In this document: in pieces, positions 18,587 through 27,359 of the stretch
How the letters are laid out: every line of letters begins with the position of its first letter
Position numbering within the stretch: position 1 is the first letter of the stretch
Source of the DNA: JADKIH01 sp031417395
Lineage (GTDB): Bacteria; Bacteroidota; Bacteroidia; AKYH767-A; 2013-40CM-41-45
Direction of reading: 5' to 3'
DNA length: 64,000 nt
Assembly (NCBI GenBank): GCA_031417395.1
Contig: JANOVM010000057.1
Location: forward strand, 1 to 64,000
Position numbers and translations under genes: made by a program
The notes under the pieces: generated by a model
Seen by the model: the letters and a program-made list of their open reading frames with translations, nothing else
Databases searched by the model: none
Told to the model about the DNA's origin: nothing

Positions 18587-20158
18587 ATGACAAAAATTTT
18601 ACAACTTCTAATTTTGCTTACATGCAGTAATGTGGCATTAGCGCAACATGTCGCCTGGTTGCAAAGCGACACACTTGGTTACAATTCCAATCCGCAGTTG
18701 CCGGTGCACAAGCTGGCAGCTACAAGTCAGGGAGCAGTCGTGGCGAAACTCAGCTCTTCGAATCAGTTGTTTGGCAATGAAATATTAGGCGATTATGCTC
18801 TGGATAATTTAGATAGCACCGGATCTTTGTTGTGGCGAATGATGATATATGGGAAAGTGAAAGTTGCTGCTTTGGCAGTTGACGGTGCAGAGAATATTTA
18901 TTTGGGCGGCGACTATATGGATACTTTGTTCATTAATAGCTCTGATACGATGCTAAATACTGGTTCCGGCTTTGATAAAAATTATTTTCTGATGAGCTTT
19001 TCTCCTCAAGGGGTTTTACGATGGAAGAAAAATTTGTCGCTGACCAACAATAATATTTATGATATCACAACGTTGGCAAAAGATGCCAATGGATCGGTGT
19101 GGTATGTTATGCAGCGCTTAACCTCCTTTGAGCATCAGATTACGAAACTGGATAGCAATGGCAATGAGTTAACAACGTATACAACATCCGATACTCGCTT
19201 ATGCAATAGCATCAGTTTTGATGCTAATAATAATTTATACCTGGCCGGATCCACAGAGAATGGAATCATCAGCATTAATGGTCTAACGGAATTGGTTCCG
19301 GAATCGTATATGATGTTTGTGTCGCGCATCAACAATGCAGGACAAACATCGTGGATAAGATTGGCATTCGATATCACTTTTCAAACTCCTCAGGTAGTTG
19401 CACTGCCAGCGGGAGATGCTATTCTCGGTGGAAATAATTTTGATTCGACAACTTGGGGCTCGATTAATTTCCCCAATAATTTTTTCGGAACCAGTTTTTT
19501 CCTGACAAGAGTCGACAGCAATGCTAATTTTTTATGGGGATATGGTTTGCCGTTGAACGACACAGGATATTTCGATGTAGGAAGTGGACATTTTTTTGAT
19601 GTTGATGCAGATGAAAATATTTATGTAACAGGAACCATGCAAGGGACCATTCATTTTACACCGTCGTTGGTAGTGAACAGCGGTATACCGGCGACGTATA
19701 ATTTAGGAATCTTGAAATTGACCGGTGGAGGACAAGTGCTGTCATTAAAATTAGGGGGCGGCATGAATTCAAATTATCCGCAAGACCTATGGATGAGCGG
19801 AGTCGACAAAGGATATGTAGTGGCAACAATACTTGGCGAGGCTATTTTTGACTCGTTAACATCCGGAGTAGCCGGCTTACAATCTGCTTTAGTTATTCAT
19901 TTCGATGATGGCAACACAACAACAGGCATATATCCTATGAATGGCAAAGAATGGTCTGTCTATCCCAATCCATTTACCGATCGATTGGTATTGCAAGGCA
20001 TTGATGAAAAAGTAAAAGTTGAATTCCTGAATGTACTTGGAAACGTAGTGAGTGAACAATACACGATGAATGGAGAAATTAAATTGCCGTCGCTGGCTAA
20101 AGGAATTTATTTTTTACGAGTAGGTAATCAGGTGAAGCGAATGGTGAAGGAGGAGTGA
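18587..20158 (+). CDS. Secreted T9SS type A protein, propeller-like
   Basis: This 523-residue protein has a signal peptide (1-19, cut at ALAQ). Blade-like repeats carry YDLDSTG/LDSNGNE and FSPQGVLRWKKN signatures. A T9SS type A sorting domain begins near residue 455 (WSVYPNPFTDRLVLQG) and ends in the usual GIYFLRVGNQVKRMVKEE. It is predicted to be secreted through the Por system. It ends 58 bp before the AbiEii-type pair, which appears to be separately expressed. Confidence 0.87.
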   Translation: MTKILQLLILLTCSNVALAQHVAWLQSDTLGYNSNPQLPVHKLAATSQGAVVAKLSSSNQLFGNEILGDYALDNLDSTGSLLWRMMIYGKVKVAALAVDGAENIYLGGDYMDTLFINSSDTMLNTGSGFDKNYFLMSFSPQGVLRWKKNLSLTNNNIYDITTLAKDANGSVWYVMQRLTSFEHQITKLDSNGNELTTYTTSDTRLCNSISFDANNNLYLAGSTENGIISINGLTELVPESYMMFVSRINNAGQTSWIRLAFDITFQTPQVVALPAGDAILGGNNFDSTTWGSINFPNNFFGTSFFLTRVDSNANFLWGYGLPLNDTGYFDVGSGHFFDVDADENIYVTGTMQGTIHFTPSLVVNSGIPATYNLGILKLTGGGQVLSLKLGGGMNSNYPQDLWMSGVDKGYVVATILGEAIFDSLTSGVAGLQSALVIHFDDGNTTTGIYPMNGKEWSVYPNPFTDRLVLQGIDEKVKVEFLNVLGNVVSEQYTMNGEIKLPSLAKGIYFLRVGNQVKRMVKEE

Positions 20159-20216
20159 GAATGAAAGACATTTTTAGTAAACCGTAATCATTGTCGAAAT
20201 TCGTATATTCGCACCA

Positions 20217-20507
20217 ATGGTTAGCCAACTCACACCCTCACTTTTTTGGGATATCGATAAACAAACGCTTTCTGAAGTGGATCATGCAGGTTTTATCATC
20301 CGGCGCGTGTGCATGTTAGGCACCTGGAACGATTGGCTATTGCTAAAAGAAAAGTATGGTTTAGATAGGATCAAATCAGAACTTATACTAGCACGTCATC
20401 TGGATCACAAAACGCTGAATTATTTTAGTTTGATTTTGAATGTCCCTAAAGAAAAATTTCGATGTTATTCTTTTCAGCAGTCAGTCCCGAAGCACTGGAA
20501 TTATTAA
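20217..20507 (+). CDS. DUF6922-type antitoxin-like protein
   Basis: This 96-residue protein has the form of the DUF6922 family: a start LTPSLFWDIDK, then GFIIRRVCMLGTWNDW, and a helical second half ending near HKTLNYFSLILNVPKEKFRC. Members commonly precede AbiEii-type nucleotidyltransferase toxins in Bacteroidota. Here the next gene is exactly that and overlaps by 46 bp. The role as cognate antitoxin is inferred from this arrangement. Confidence 0.75.
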   Translation: MVSQLTPSLFWDIDKQTLSEVDHAGFIIRRVCMLGTWNDWLLLKEKYGLDRIKSELILARHLDHKTLNYFSLILNVPKEKFRCYSFQQSVPKHWNY

Positions 20508-21079
20508 GAGAAGTTCAGGGCCTTCCGATCCTGAATGATTTTTATCTTGTTGGAGGTACGGCACTCGCTTTGCGGTATGGGCATCGAATTTCTGTTGATC
20601 TGGATTTTTTTACTGAGAAAGAATTTGATACGAGTTCTCTGATTGATACACTCAAAGAGAAGTTTTCTGTTCGTGTTTTGTCGCAAGCCAAAAACTCATT
20701 GACATTGGATCTTCGCTCTGTCAAAACGGATTTCATCAGACATAATTATCCCATATTAAAACCATTCGTAAAAGCAGATGAAATTAAAATGGCTTCCGTT
20801 GAAGATATAGCAGCCATGAAACTCAATAGTACCATGAACCGCGGTGCCAAAAAGGATTTTTATGATATTTATGAATTGCTGAATCATTTCACATTACAGG
20901 AGCTGATTACTTTTTATAATTCCAAATATGATTTTTCCTCTCAACTGATCGTACTTAAAAGTCTGGTTTATTTCGACGACGCTGAACAGGAACCGGACCC
21001 TGTTACAGTTAAGCCGGTATCATGGAGTTTGGTAAAGCAAAGGATTTCGGAGGAAGTAGGTTTATTCGCAAGAAATTAA
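20462..21079 (+). CDS. AbiEii/AbiGii-type nucleotidyltransferase toxin
   Basis: This 205-residue protein has the nucleotidyltransferase core of the AbiEii/AbiGii family: a glycine pair G31-G32 in YLVGGTALALRYGHR, then the metal-binding D46-L-D48 in SVDLDFF. Downstream lies the family helix EDIAAMKLNSTMNRGAKKD followed by FYDIYELL. AbiEii toxins transfer nucleotides to target RNA and give abortive infection or persistence phenotypes. It overlaps the upstream antitoxin-like gene, and its stop overlaps the convergent PKD gene by 4 bp. All visible catalytic residues are intact. Confidence 0.88.
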   Translation: MLFFSAVSPEALELLREVQGLPILNDFYLVGGTALALRYGHRISVDLDFFTEKEFDTSSLIDTLKEKFSVRVLSQAKNSLTLDLRSVKTDFIRHNYPILKPFVKADEIKMASVEDIAAMKLNSTMNRGAKKDFYDIYELLNHFTLQELITFYNSKYDFSSQLIVLKSLVYFDDAEQEPDPVTVKPVSWSLVKQRISEEVGLFARN

Positions 21080-24000
21080 TAAAAGACTGTAACAGAACCA
21101 AGATAAACATGTGTTTTCCCAAAAACGTCTGTCACCTTTGCTCTCCAAACATAAACATCCTGTTGTACAGGATTGCCGTTGATGGTTCCATTCCACTGAC
21201 AAGAAGAGGACATTCCTTCATTGCCATAGGTATCGTAAGGAACATTAGAACCTTCCTCGTGACATGACCAGATTTTCAATCCCCAACGATCATAAATCCA
21301 GAAGTCGTAATTTTTAATACCCATTCCTTTAGCGTAAAAGAGATTGTTTTCGGAATCTCCATTTGGTGTGAATGCATTAGGAACAAAGAAGGTGAAGTTT
21401 GGATTGATTTCATTAGGTTTAACAATGGTGTCTTTACATCCATACTCTGTGGTTACGATTAGTGTAGTGTAAAATTTGTAAAAGTCGTTTCCTGATGCTG
21501 ATGAATAGAAATGCTTTTCAACAGGACCGCCATGTACAATACTTGAACTATCACCAAAATCCCATGTCCAATGAACAACATTAGAAGAAGACTGATCCAG
21601 GAATGTAAGCGTCGGCGGATAATTTCCGGCTAAATCAGTGCTTATGCTAAAATCTGCAACAGGGTTTGAATAGACTTTAATAATATTATCAAAATATTTA
21701 TAAGCGGAACAACCTAAATCGTTAACAACAGTAATCGATGCATCATAATACCCGGGAGTGTTGTAACAGACCTCGTCGGGATTTTGAGAAAAAGAAATAC
21801 TCGGACTTCCACCCGGGAAATTCCATCCCCATTGAACAATGGAGCCATCTGCAGAAGTTGAAAGATCAATAAACGTATGACAAAAAGGAATACAGCCGGT
21901 ATCCGGACTATTAATCTGAATTTCGGGAAGCTTATAGACTGTAGCTGTTCCGTTGGAAGTATCTCTACAGCCTTTTTGTGTCTCTGCAATTAATGTTATT
22001 GGGAATGTACCTGTCGTGTCAAAACGGATAATAGGATTTTCTAATTGCGAAGAATCAGGTTGCCCATAAGGAACAGACCAATGATAATCTAATCTGGCCC
22101 CATTACTAACGGATGATTGATTAACCAGGGTAACGGTACTGTTTTTACAAAGTGTTGGAGAAACAAATGAAGATAATGGTAATGGGAAAACATTAAGTGT
22201 AAATGCTGCTGTATCAACACAACCTCCGTTAGCACTGGCAATAAGATTAACGGTATAGGACCCGGGAGTAGAAAATGTAACAACAGGATTTGCTGCAGTA
22301 GAGGAAGTCATAGAACCACCGGGAATAATCCATGAATAGGTAATGTTTGCACCGGCAGGTTGAACGGAAGAATTATTCGAAAAGATTATTTCCGAACCGG
22401 CGCATATATCCGGTAAGGAGAAATCAGCATGAGGATTAGCTGAAACAATAACTTGTTTTGCAATCGTGTCAGAACAACCGTGGATGGTTGTTGTGATTAA
22501 CTCCACAAGAGATGTGTCAACAGTTTGAAATGTAATCACCGGATGTGTTTGCGAAGAGGCAGCAGGAACAGCGTTTTCAAAATTCCATGCATAGGTTGCA
22601 AGAGTATCTCCCGGGAAGGCAGTAGATAAATTAGTAATACTATATGGCGTGCCCGCACAGTTTATCGGCGCATTAAAATCAGCTTGAGGTAAAGGATAAA
22701 TGGAAATAACTTTATCAATGGTGTCTTTACATCCGCCTGTTGATGATGCAATTAATTGTATGGTTGAATTACCGGGATTCGCATAGCTTACTGCGGGTGT
22801 CACCATAGCGGAACTGGAAGGGTTACCGCCGGTAAACGACCAGGAATAAGATAATGGACCTCCGGAAGGAGAAAGTGTTGATGTATTCGCTAAAGAAAGT
22901 TGTTCGCCGAAACAAAAAGATTGAGCCGAGAAGGAGGCAACAGGTGTTTCAAAAATATTTATTGTTTGCTGAACGGTATCAGGGCAGCCATTGGCAGTGT
23001 TAACAATAAGTGTAATTTGTGACGAGCCGGAATTTGAAAAGGTTACAACCGGATTTATCGCTGAAGAAGCAGCGGGATTTCCACCGGCAATATTCCAGGA
23101 GTAAGAACTGATTGTATCACCCACGCCAATCGTTGAAGTATTGGTAATGGTCAACGGATAATCTGTACAAACATTTGGAGCGGTAAAAGAAGCAGCGGGA
23201 TTCTGCGGCACATTAAAGGTATATTGTATCGTATCGATGCAGCCGGGCGAATAGGTGCCGGAAATTAACGTGACGGAATGAGTTCCCGAAGGAAAGATTA
23301 TTGAATCAGGGTTTGATACATTCGATGTTGCAGGAGAACCGCCGTTGAAATTCCATTGCCAGTATTTAATCGGATCCTGTGGCGTAGGCGAAATACATTG
23401 AGAAGTGAAATCAACATAACCGCAATGCGTTGTATATATATAATTAGCAGACACTGAAAAATGTTGCGGAACATAACGTGCCGACCAATTGCATCCGGAA
23501 GGTAAAGAAACTTTCACGGTAAACGTATCTCCCGGTTGTGCATAAGAAGTAACGGTTTGTGTAGTGGCAAACGGAATCGTATCCTTATTGAGAAACCATT
23601 CATAGGAATAACTATTAATTAAATCAGGTGATGAGGGAGCAACCAATGTATCAGGAGCATTTGTATAACAGTTCGGTTTTAAAATTACTGATGATGATCC
23701 GCATGCAAAATCCCAGTAGGAATGAGCAAAATGTCCGCCTAAACGACAATCAGCATTGGTAATAACAACAGTTAAAGTTTGTCCGATATAGTTAGACAAA
23801 TTAACGCCTTCAATTGTCCAGGGCTTATAAATAGCAGTGTCGCGCATAAAGCCGCCGCCGCCTCCACCTCCACCGCCACCACCAGTACGGGCACGGTTAC
23901 ATGTATATTGACCGGGGAATGATTCACTGGCTATGTAACGCTGATATGCACAGGGAATGGTATCTCCATTCGGATCGAGAATCATAAACTCAACATAGGG

Positions 24001-24705
24001 CATGTTATCAATCGTATGTGTTGAATCGCCCGGATTTTCCATCACAAATGCATAAGAGTAGATAAAATTTGTATCAGCTGCCCCAACTGTAAAACAATAT
24101 GTCAATCGCTCTGCACAACCGGCGGCAAATGGATTAATTGGTAAGGAACAACCACCACCCTGTCCATCGGTCATAGGTTGTCCAAGTTGGATCGAACTCA
24201 TACCAAAACCGGGAGGTGCAACAAGTGTAATAGGCGGATCTCCCGGTTTCACGCCCGGAGTCAATGGATCTATTCCCGGGCCGGTGGTAATATTAAATCT
24301 GATTGGAGCCGGAACTGCAGATGTCAAAATTAATCCAAGTGAATCATAATTTTTACCTTCTTCAGCCTGCCAAACATCCCAACCATTTTCAGCACCCATA
24401 TTGTAACAAGTACCACATGCAGAGGAGGATGATTGCCTCGAATAAGAGTGTACGGATAATTTTCTGCCTTGCTGAATAATTAATTCATTTTGAGTGCGGA
24501 TTGCATCCAAAGTTGCAGCGGGAATTTTGTTTGATTTGATTTGGTCCGAAACAGATGGCTTTTCTTTGAAAAAGACTGCTGCGTCTTTTGATTTATCCCG
24601 AATGTTTTGTGCGGCAGAATTAAAAGAATAAATGAATAGAAAAGCCATTATGAAAACAGCAATTCGTTTTGAAAATAAATAATAGGCAATACGTGTGGAA
24701 TTCAT
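21076..24705 (-). CDS. Giant PKD-repeat protein with gliding-motility C-terminal domain
   Basis: This 1209-residue protein has a signal peptide-like N-terminus (about 10-33). An N-terminal region with CGTCYNMGAENGWDVWQAEEG and the dense GGGGGGGGGGG run near residue 275 is followed by about eight PKD/Ig-like domains of roughly 80 residues. Each has a SYSWNIAGGNP-like strand and a PVVTFSxxGSxxxxLIxxxxxGC-DT ending. The C-terminus (VPNAFTPNGDSENNLF, then YDFWIYDRWGLKIW) is the gliding-motility-associated type B-like sorting domain secreted by T9SS. It is probably a cell-surface adhesin or matrix protein. Confidence 0.9.
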   Translation of the reverse strand: MNSTRIAYYLFSKRIAVFIMAFLFIYSFNSAAQNIRDKSKDAAVFFKEKPSVSDQIKSNKIPAATLDAIRTQNELIIQQGRKLSVHSYSRQSSSSACGTCYNMGAENGWDVWQAEEGKNYDSLGLILTSAVPAPIRFNITTGPGIDPLTPGVKPGDPPITLVAPPGFGMSSIQLGQPMTDGQGGGCSLPINPFAAGCAERLTYCFTVGAADTNFIYSYAFVMENPGDSTHTIDNMPYVEFMILDPNGDTIPCAYQRYIASESFPGQYTCNRARTGGGGGGGGGGGFMRDTAIYKPWTIEGVNLSNYIGQTLTVVITNADCRLGGHFAHSYWDFACGSSSVILKPNCYTNAPDTLVAPSSPDLINSYSYEWFLNKDTIPFATTQTVTSYAQPGDTFTVKVSLPSGCNWSARYVPQHFSVSANYIYTTHCGYVDFTSQCISPTPQDPIKYWQWNFNGGSPATSNVSNPDSIIFPSGTHSVTLISGTYSPGCIDTIQYTFNVPQNPAASFTAPNVCTDYPLTITNTSTIGVGDTISSYSWNIAGGNPAASSAINPVVTFSNSGSSQITLIVNTANGCPDTVQQTINIFETPVASFSAQSFCFGEQLSLANTSTLSPSGGPLSYSWSFTGGNPSSSAMVTPAVSYANPGNSTIQLIASSTGGCKDTIDKVISIYPLPQADFNAPINCAGTPYSITNLSTAFPGDTLATYAWNFENAVPAASSQTHPVITFQTVDTSLVELITTTIHGCSDTIAKQVIVSANPHADFSLPDICAGSEIIFSNNSSVQPAGANITYSWIIPGGSMTSSTAANPVVTFSTPGSYTVNLIASANGGCVDTAAFTLNVFPLPLSSFVSPTLCKNSTVTLVNQSSVSNGARLDYHWSVPYGQPDSSQLENPIIRFDTTGTFPITLIAETQKGCRDTSNGTATVYKLPEIQINSPDTGCIPFCHTFIDLSTSADGSIVQWGWNFPGGSPSISFSQNPDEVCYNTPGYYDASITVVNDLGCSAYKYFDNIIKVYSNPVADFSISTDLAGNYPPTLTFLDQSSSNVVHWTWDFGDSSSIVHGGPVEKHFYSSASGNDFYKFYTTLIVTTEYGCKDTIVKPNEINPNFTFFVPNAFTPNGDSENNLFYAKGMGIKNYDFWIYDRWGLKIWSCHEEGSNVPYDTYGNEGMSSSCQWNGTINGNPVQQDVYVWRAKVTDVFGKTHVYLGSVTVFY

Positions 24706-24725
24706 AAAGGGGATCCAATTTCGTT

Positions 24726-24795
24726 AATAAATTGCAGAAAAAAAAATAAATCCCTGGATTAGAGCATAAATTCTCGTTTTTTTATTAATTAAACT
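24726..24795. repeat. AT-rich dispersed repeat, copy 1 (weak)
   Basis: It begins AATAAATTGCAGAAAAAAAA. That 20-mer is identical at 30661-30680, and the following 50 bp are about 65-70% similar. The shared stretch is low in complexity, so common descent is only possible. This copy lies in the leader of the PKD gene. Confidence 0.35.
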
Positions 24796-24873
24796 TTATT
24801 ACAAATAGCTATATTCTTTGTTTTTTGATTGAAAAACAAGAATTATTTTTTCGATTTTGCCAATTATATTTAA

Positions 24874-25416
24874 TTAAATGGTCTCAAGATATATTCTGTA
24901 TCCACCATAAGCACCCATTGAATTGTCGTAGGAATACAAACCATGTTTAATGTTAAGATCATTTCCAATTGCAGAATGCGTATCCAATACAATATCATTA
25001 TCTACTGCCAAATTTAATTCATTTAATGGTATCGATCCCTGAGGTTTTGCAGCAAGTAAAATATCAAAATAATATTTACTAGTGTTTGGATCGAGCTCCA
25101 GAATAGTAGCACATCCATCTATAGGATTCACGTTAGGGACTGTGTGTTCAGGTTGCGGCCACCAAACGGGTTTACAAAGGCCAAAACCTCTACAGTCCCT
25201 GCTGGTCCTTCCCCATTTATCCCAGCTCACAATGACTATTTCTCCTCTGACGGAGTTTGTTATTTCTTTAATTCTATCCTTCACTTCGACGAATTTGAGA
25301 TGCTTAGCAATATTGTCCTGATCAAAGGCAATGACTTTCTGTTCTTTGTAACAAGAACTAAATATTCCTGCGATAAAGATTGCTGTTCCGAAAATAAGTA
25401 GATTTTGTTTTTTCAT
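24874..25416 (-). CDS. Lipoprotein of unknown function
   Basis: This 180-residue protein has a lipoprotein signal (IFSSCYKE, with Cys22 as the lipidated residue). The mature part contains a tryptophan- and cysteine-rich middle (DWDKWGRTSRDCRGFGLC, then KPVWWPQPE), a second half with YYFDILLAAKPQG and a closing aromatic YGGYRIYLETI. It has no recognised family. The cysteine pair near residues 73-80 may form a disulfide. It stands alone on the minus strand. Confidence 0.65.
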   Translation of the reverse strand: MKKQNLLIFGTAIFIAGIFSSCYKEQKVIAFDQDNIAKHLKFVEVKDRIKEITNSVRGEIVIVSWDKWGRTSRDCRGFGLCKPVWWPQPEHTVPNVNPIDGCATILELDPNTSKYYFDILLAAKPQGSIPLNELNLAVDNDIVLDTHSAIGNDLNIKHGLYSYDNSMGAYGGYRIYLETI

Positions 25417-25725
25417 AATAATGATTTTTAAAAGGTTTATTCTGCAAAGTTGTTGTCAAAAGTCTCAAAATACAACCCAATGAAAGAAGGATAATTTATG
25501 CTGTGTACCTGTGAGCATGTATTAAGCGGGAACTTAAACAGTGACGAATGTGGTAAAAATTTATTTTCTGAAATTTGTTTTAAATAGGGGAGTGCAAATA
25601 CGAAGTTTATATCAAGCAGTAAGTAAAATTTCAATAGGAAATAAAATGAAAACGGTTTCCCTTCCGTAAAAAAGAAAACCGTTTATTCATTGCTGTATAA
25701 AAATGATAGGAACTTATGGCTTTTT
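25417..25725. other. Intergenic with terminator-like hairpin
   Basis: 309 bp. The hairpin AAACGGTTT (25653-25661) with AAACCGTTT (25679-25687) lies 39 bp beyond the beta-barrel gene stop and is followed on the minus strand by TTTTC. It is a weak terminator for the esterase/beta-barrel operon. A 65-codon frame here was judged spurious. Confidence 0.5.
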
Positions 25726-26340
25726 TTATTTCAATCGAATTCCTACTCCAAATTCTAAAGATAGATTTGCCAGGTTCCCATCGACGGAATTAATGTCTGA
25801 GCTTTTAAAAGGATAAGGGTATAGAGGCAAATACATTCTATAGCTGAAAAAGTACTTCTTCGTTCCAACTTTAATATTATACATTAATCCCAAGTCAGGA
25901 CTAGAAGAACTTACAACTACTGACACTTTTTCAAATTCGGGATTGTTTAATGTTTCTTTGAAGGTATCGTATTTTATTCCTGCAATAAGGGAAAATGTGT
26001 GAGAAGTGTGTTTCCCGGAAAAAGAAGTTCCAATCCCGAATTTTTGACTTAATGAATAATCGTAGTTTGTTTTAATGTAATTAAAATCTCTGAGAAAGGC
26101 ATTGTTGTATGAAAAGGAAGTATGCGAAACAATGCTAAGACGTTTAAGAATATTCCATTGCGTAAGGTTGCTCAAAAGCAAAGCCGGCATGGGATATAAT
26201 TTTATCCCGATTCCCATTTCAATTGTTAATTGACGATCCGTGATATTCTTCCTGGAAATTTTAGAAGAATCCAATTGACCATAAGCAAATGAAAAATTTA
26301 AAAGCAATAAAGTGATAGATAAGGTTTGTATGAGTTTCAT
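25726..26340 (-). CDS. Outer-membrane beta-barrel-like protein
   Basis: This 204-residue protein has a signal peptide (1-21, cut at AYGQ). Alternating hydrophobic and polar strands run throughout (RQLTIEMGIGIKLYPMPALL, HTFSLIAGIKYDTF, KYFFSYRMYLPLYPYPF). It ends in a strand of the form LSLEFGVGIRLK, a usual terminal beta signal of an eight- to ten-strand outer-membrane barrel. The gene starts 44 bp after the stop of the esterase gene on the same strand. The two are probably one transcript from the promoter at 27224-27289, which would place this protein in the copper-responsive group. Its function is unknown. Confidence 0.7.
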   Translation of the reverse strand: MKLIQTLSITLLLLNFSFAYGQLDSSKISRKNITDRQLTIEMGIGIKLYPMPALLLSNLTQWNILKRLSIVSHTSFSYNNAFLRDFNYIKTNYDYSLSQKFGIGTSFSGKHTSHTFSLIAGIKYDTFKETLNNPEFEKVSVVVSSSSPDLGLMYNIKVGTKKYFFSYRMYLPLYPYPFKSSDINSVDGNLANLSLEFGVGIRLK

Positions 26341-26384
26341 AATTATTTATTTTTTTAGAAATATGGATTTGATGTATGTTAGAA

Positions 26385-27176
26385 TTATCTGTTTTCGAAA
26401 TAAAAAGTTAAACCATCAACTATGTTTGGGTTCCGGGATCCCATATGGTCAAGATGTGGTTGGAGGTGACTGGTAATTTTAATGTCAGGATAATTGTTTT
26501 GTAAACGTTGATGAAATGCTTCATAAGGAGCCGGCATTCTTCCACTATTCTCCAGTCCGCCCAAACCCATGAATACCAATTGATGATTATTCATGTTGAT
26601 ATTCCTGTTTTCTTTTTCGAATCGAAGCATTATTTCATTGTCATACCATATCGAAGGACTTAACATAAGGTAATTGCCGAATACATCATTGAAATTTGTA
26701 AAGGCGTAAGCAGCAAGCAAACCACCAAATGAATGTCCTAGAATAGTTCTGTTTTTTCGTAACGTGTCAGCCCCAAAGTCATTCTCTATTTTAGGTATTA
26801 ATTCGTATTTCACAAACTGCATAAACTTTTCTGCACCTCCGCCGCCTTCACCGGTATTGGAAGGTGTGTAATCTATAGCTCTGTCATTTCCGTAACCAAT
26901 ACTAACTACCAGAACATTTGAAGTTGAATAATTACTGCAAATCTCTTTGCAATTATTTGTAACAAAGTTGAAATTCTCCTCCCCATCTAAAACATATACA
27001 GTTGCATATTTCTGAATGGAGGAATCGTAATTGTCAGGCAAAGCAATTTTAATTTTATAGTTTGCATTTGTTGAAGTTGATTGGATTGAAAACTCCTTTA
27101 TCAGGCCGGGGTTTACATCTTCTTTTTTACAAGAAGTTATTAATATGATTAAAAATATTGGAAGTAGTTTTTTCAT
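26385..27176 (-). CDS. Esterase D-like (IroE/Fes-type) alpha/beta-hydrolase lipoprotein
   Basis: This 263-residue protein has a lipoprotein signal (LILITSCKKE). It carries the putative-esterase fold of the EstD/Fes/IroE family: YATVYVLDGEENF, VVSIGYGN, the GGGGAEKFMQFVKYELIPKI helix and the nucleophile elbow GHSFGG with Ser149. Near the C-terminus, HLQPHLDHMGSRN probably holds the catalytic His. IroE-type enzymes cleave siderophore esters; this substrate is unknown. Its promoter shares a 36-bp operator with the metallothionein-like gene, so a role in copper or metal homeostasis is inferred from regulation and not from the fold. Confidence 0.83.
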   Translation of the reverse strand: MKKLLPIFLIILITSCKKEDVNPGLIKEFSIQSTSTNANYKIKIALPDNYDSSIQKYATVYVLDGEENFNFVTNNCKEICSNYSTSNVLVVSIGYGNDRAIDYTPSNTGEGGGGAEKFMQFVKYELIPKIENDFGADTLRKNRTILGHSFGGLLAAYAFTNFNDVFGNYLMLSPSIWYDNEIMLRFEKENRNINMNNHQLVFMGLGGLENSGRMPAPYEAFHQRLQNNYPDIKITSHLQPHLDHMGSRNPNIVDGLTFYFENR

Positions 27177-27223
27177 TTTTTGTTGTTTTCTTTAGTGGTT
27201 AGTGTTTTTTGATTTTGATATGA

Positions 27224-27289
27224 CAAATGTATATCCTTCATCACATGCCATTATTATATTACTTTGGGAAAGGATTATAGAATTTTGGG
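27224..27289 (-). promoter_or_regulatory. Putative AraC-type copper operator and promoter, esterase operon
   Basis: Read on the minus strand, a 36-bp element (27254-27289) holds two half-sites, CCCAAAATTC and TTCCCAAAG, 21 bp apart, followed by TAATATAA. Exactly 30 bp further lies the -7 box TACATTTG (27224-27231). The same element with the same 30-bp spacing precedes the metallothionein-like gene (28945-29010). No TTG is present in the -33 position, as expected for an activator-dependent promoter. The regulator is inferred to be the adjacent AraC-type protein. Confidence 0.75.
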
Positions 27290-27310
27290 ATACTTGCATT
27301 AAGCGTAAAA

Positions 27311-27336
27311 AAAACTCCGTCGGTTGACGAAGTTTT
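27311..27336 (-). terminator. Intrinsic terminator of the multicopper oxidase gene
   Basis: AAAACTTCGTC on the minus strand pairs with GACGGAGTTTT (one mismatch, loop of 4). It is followed by a run of eight T residues, 23 bp beyond the stop. It separates the oxidase gene from the esterase operon promoter. Confidence 0.88.
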
Positions 27337-27359
27337 AAAGAAAGCAGATAAAATCAATA

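Noticed and set aside
25437..25634. 65-codon minus-strand frame
   Set aside because: Compositionally random, overlaps a terminator-like area and lacks a credible upstream leader; no homologous pattern seen.
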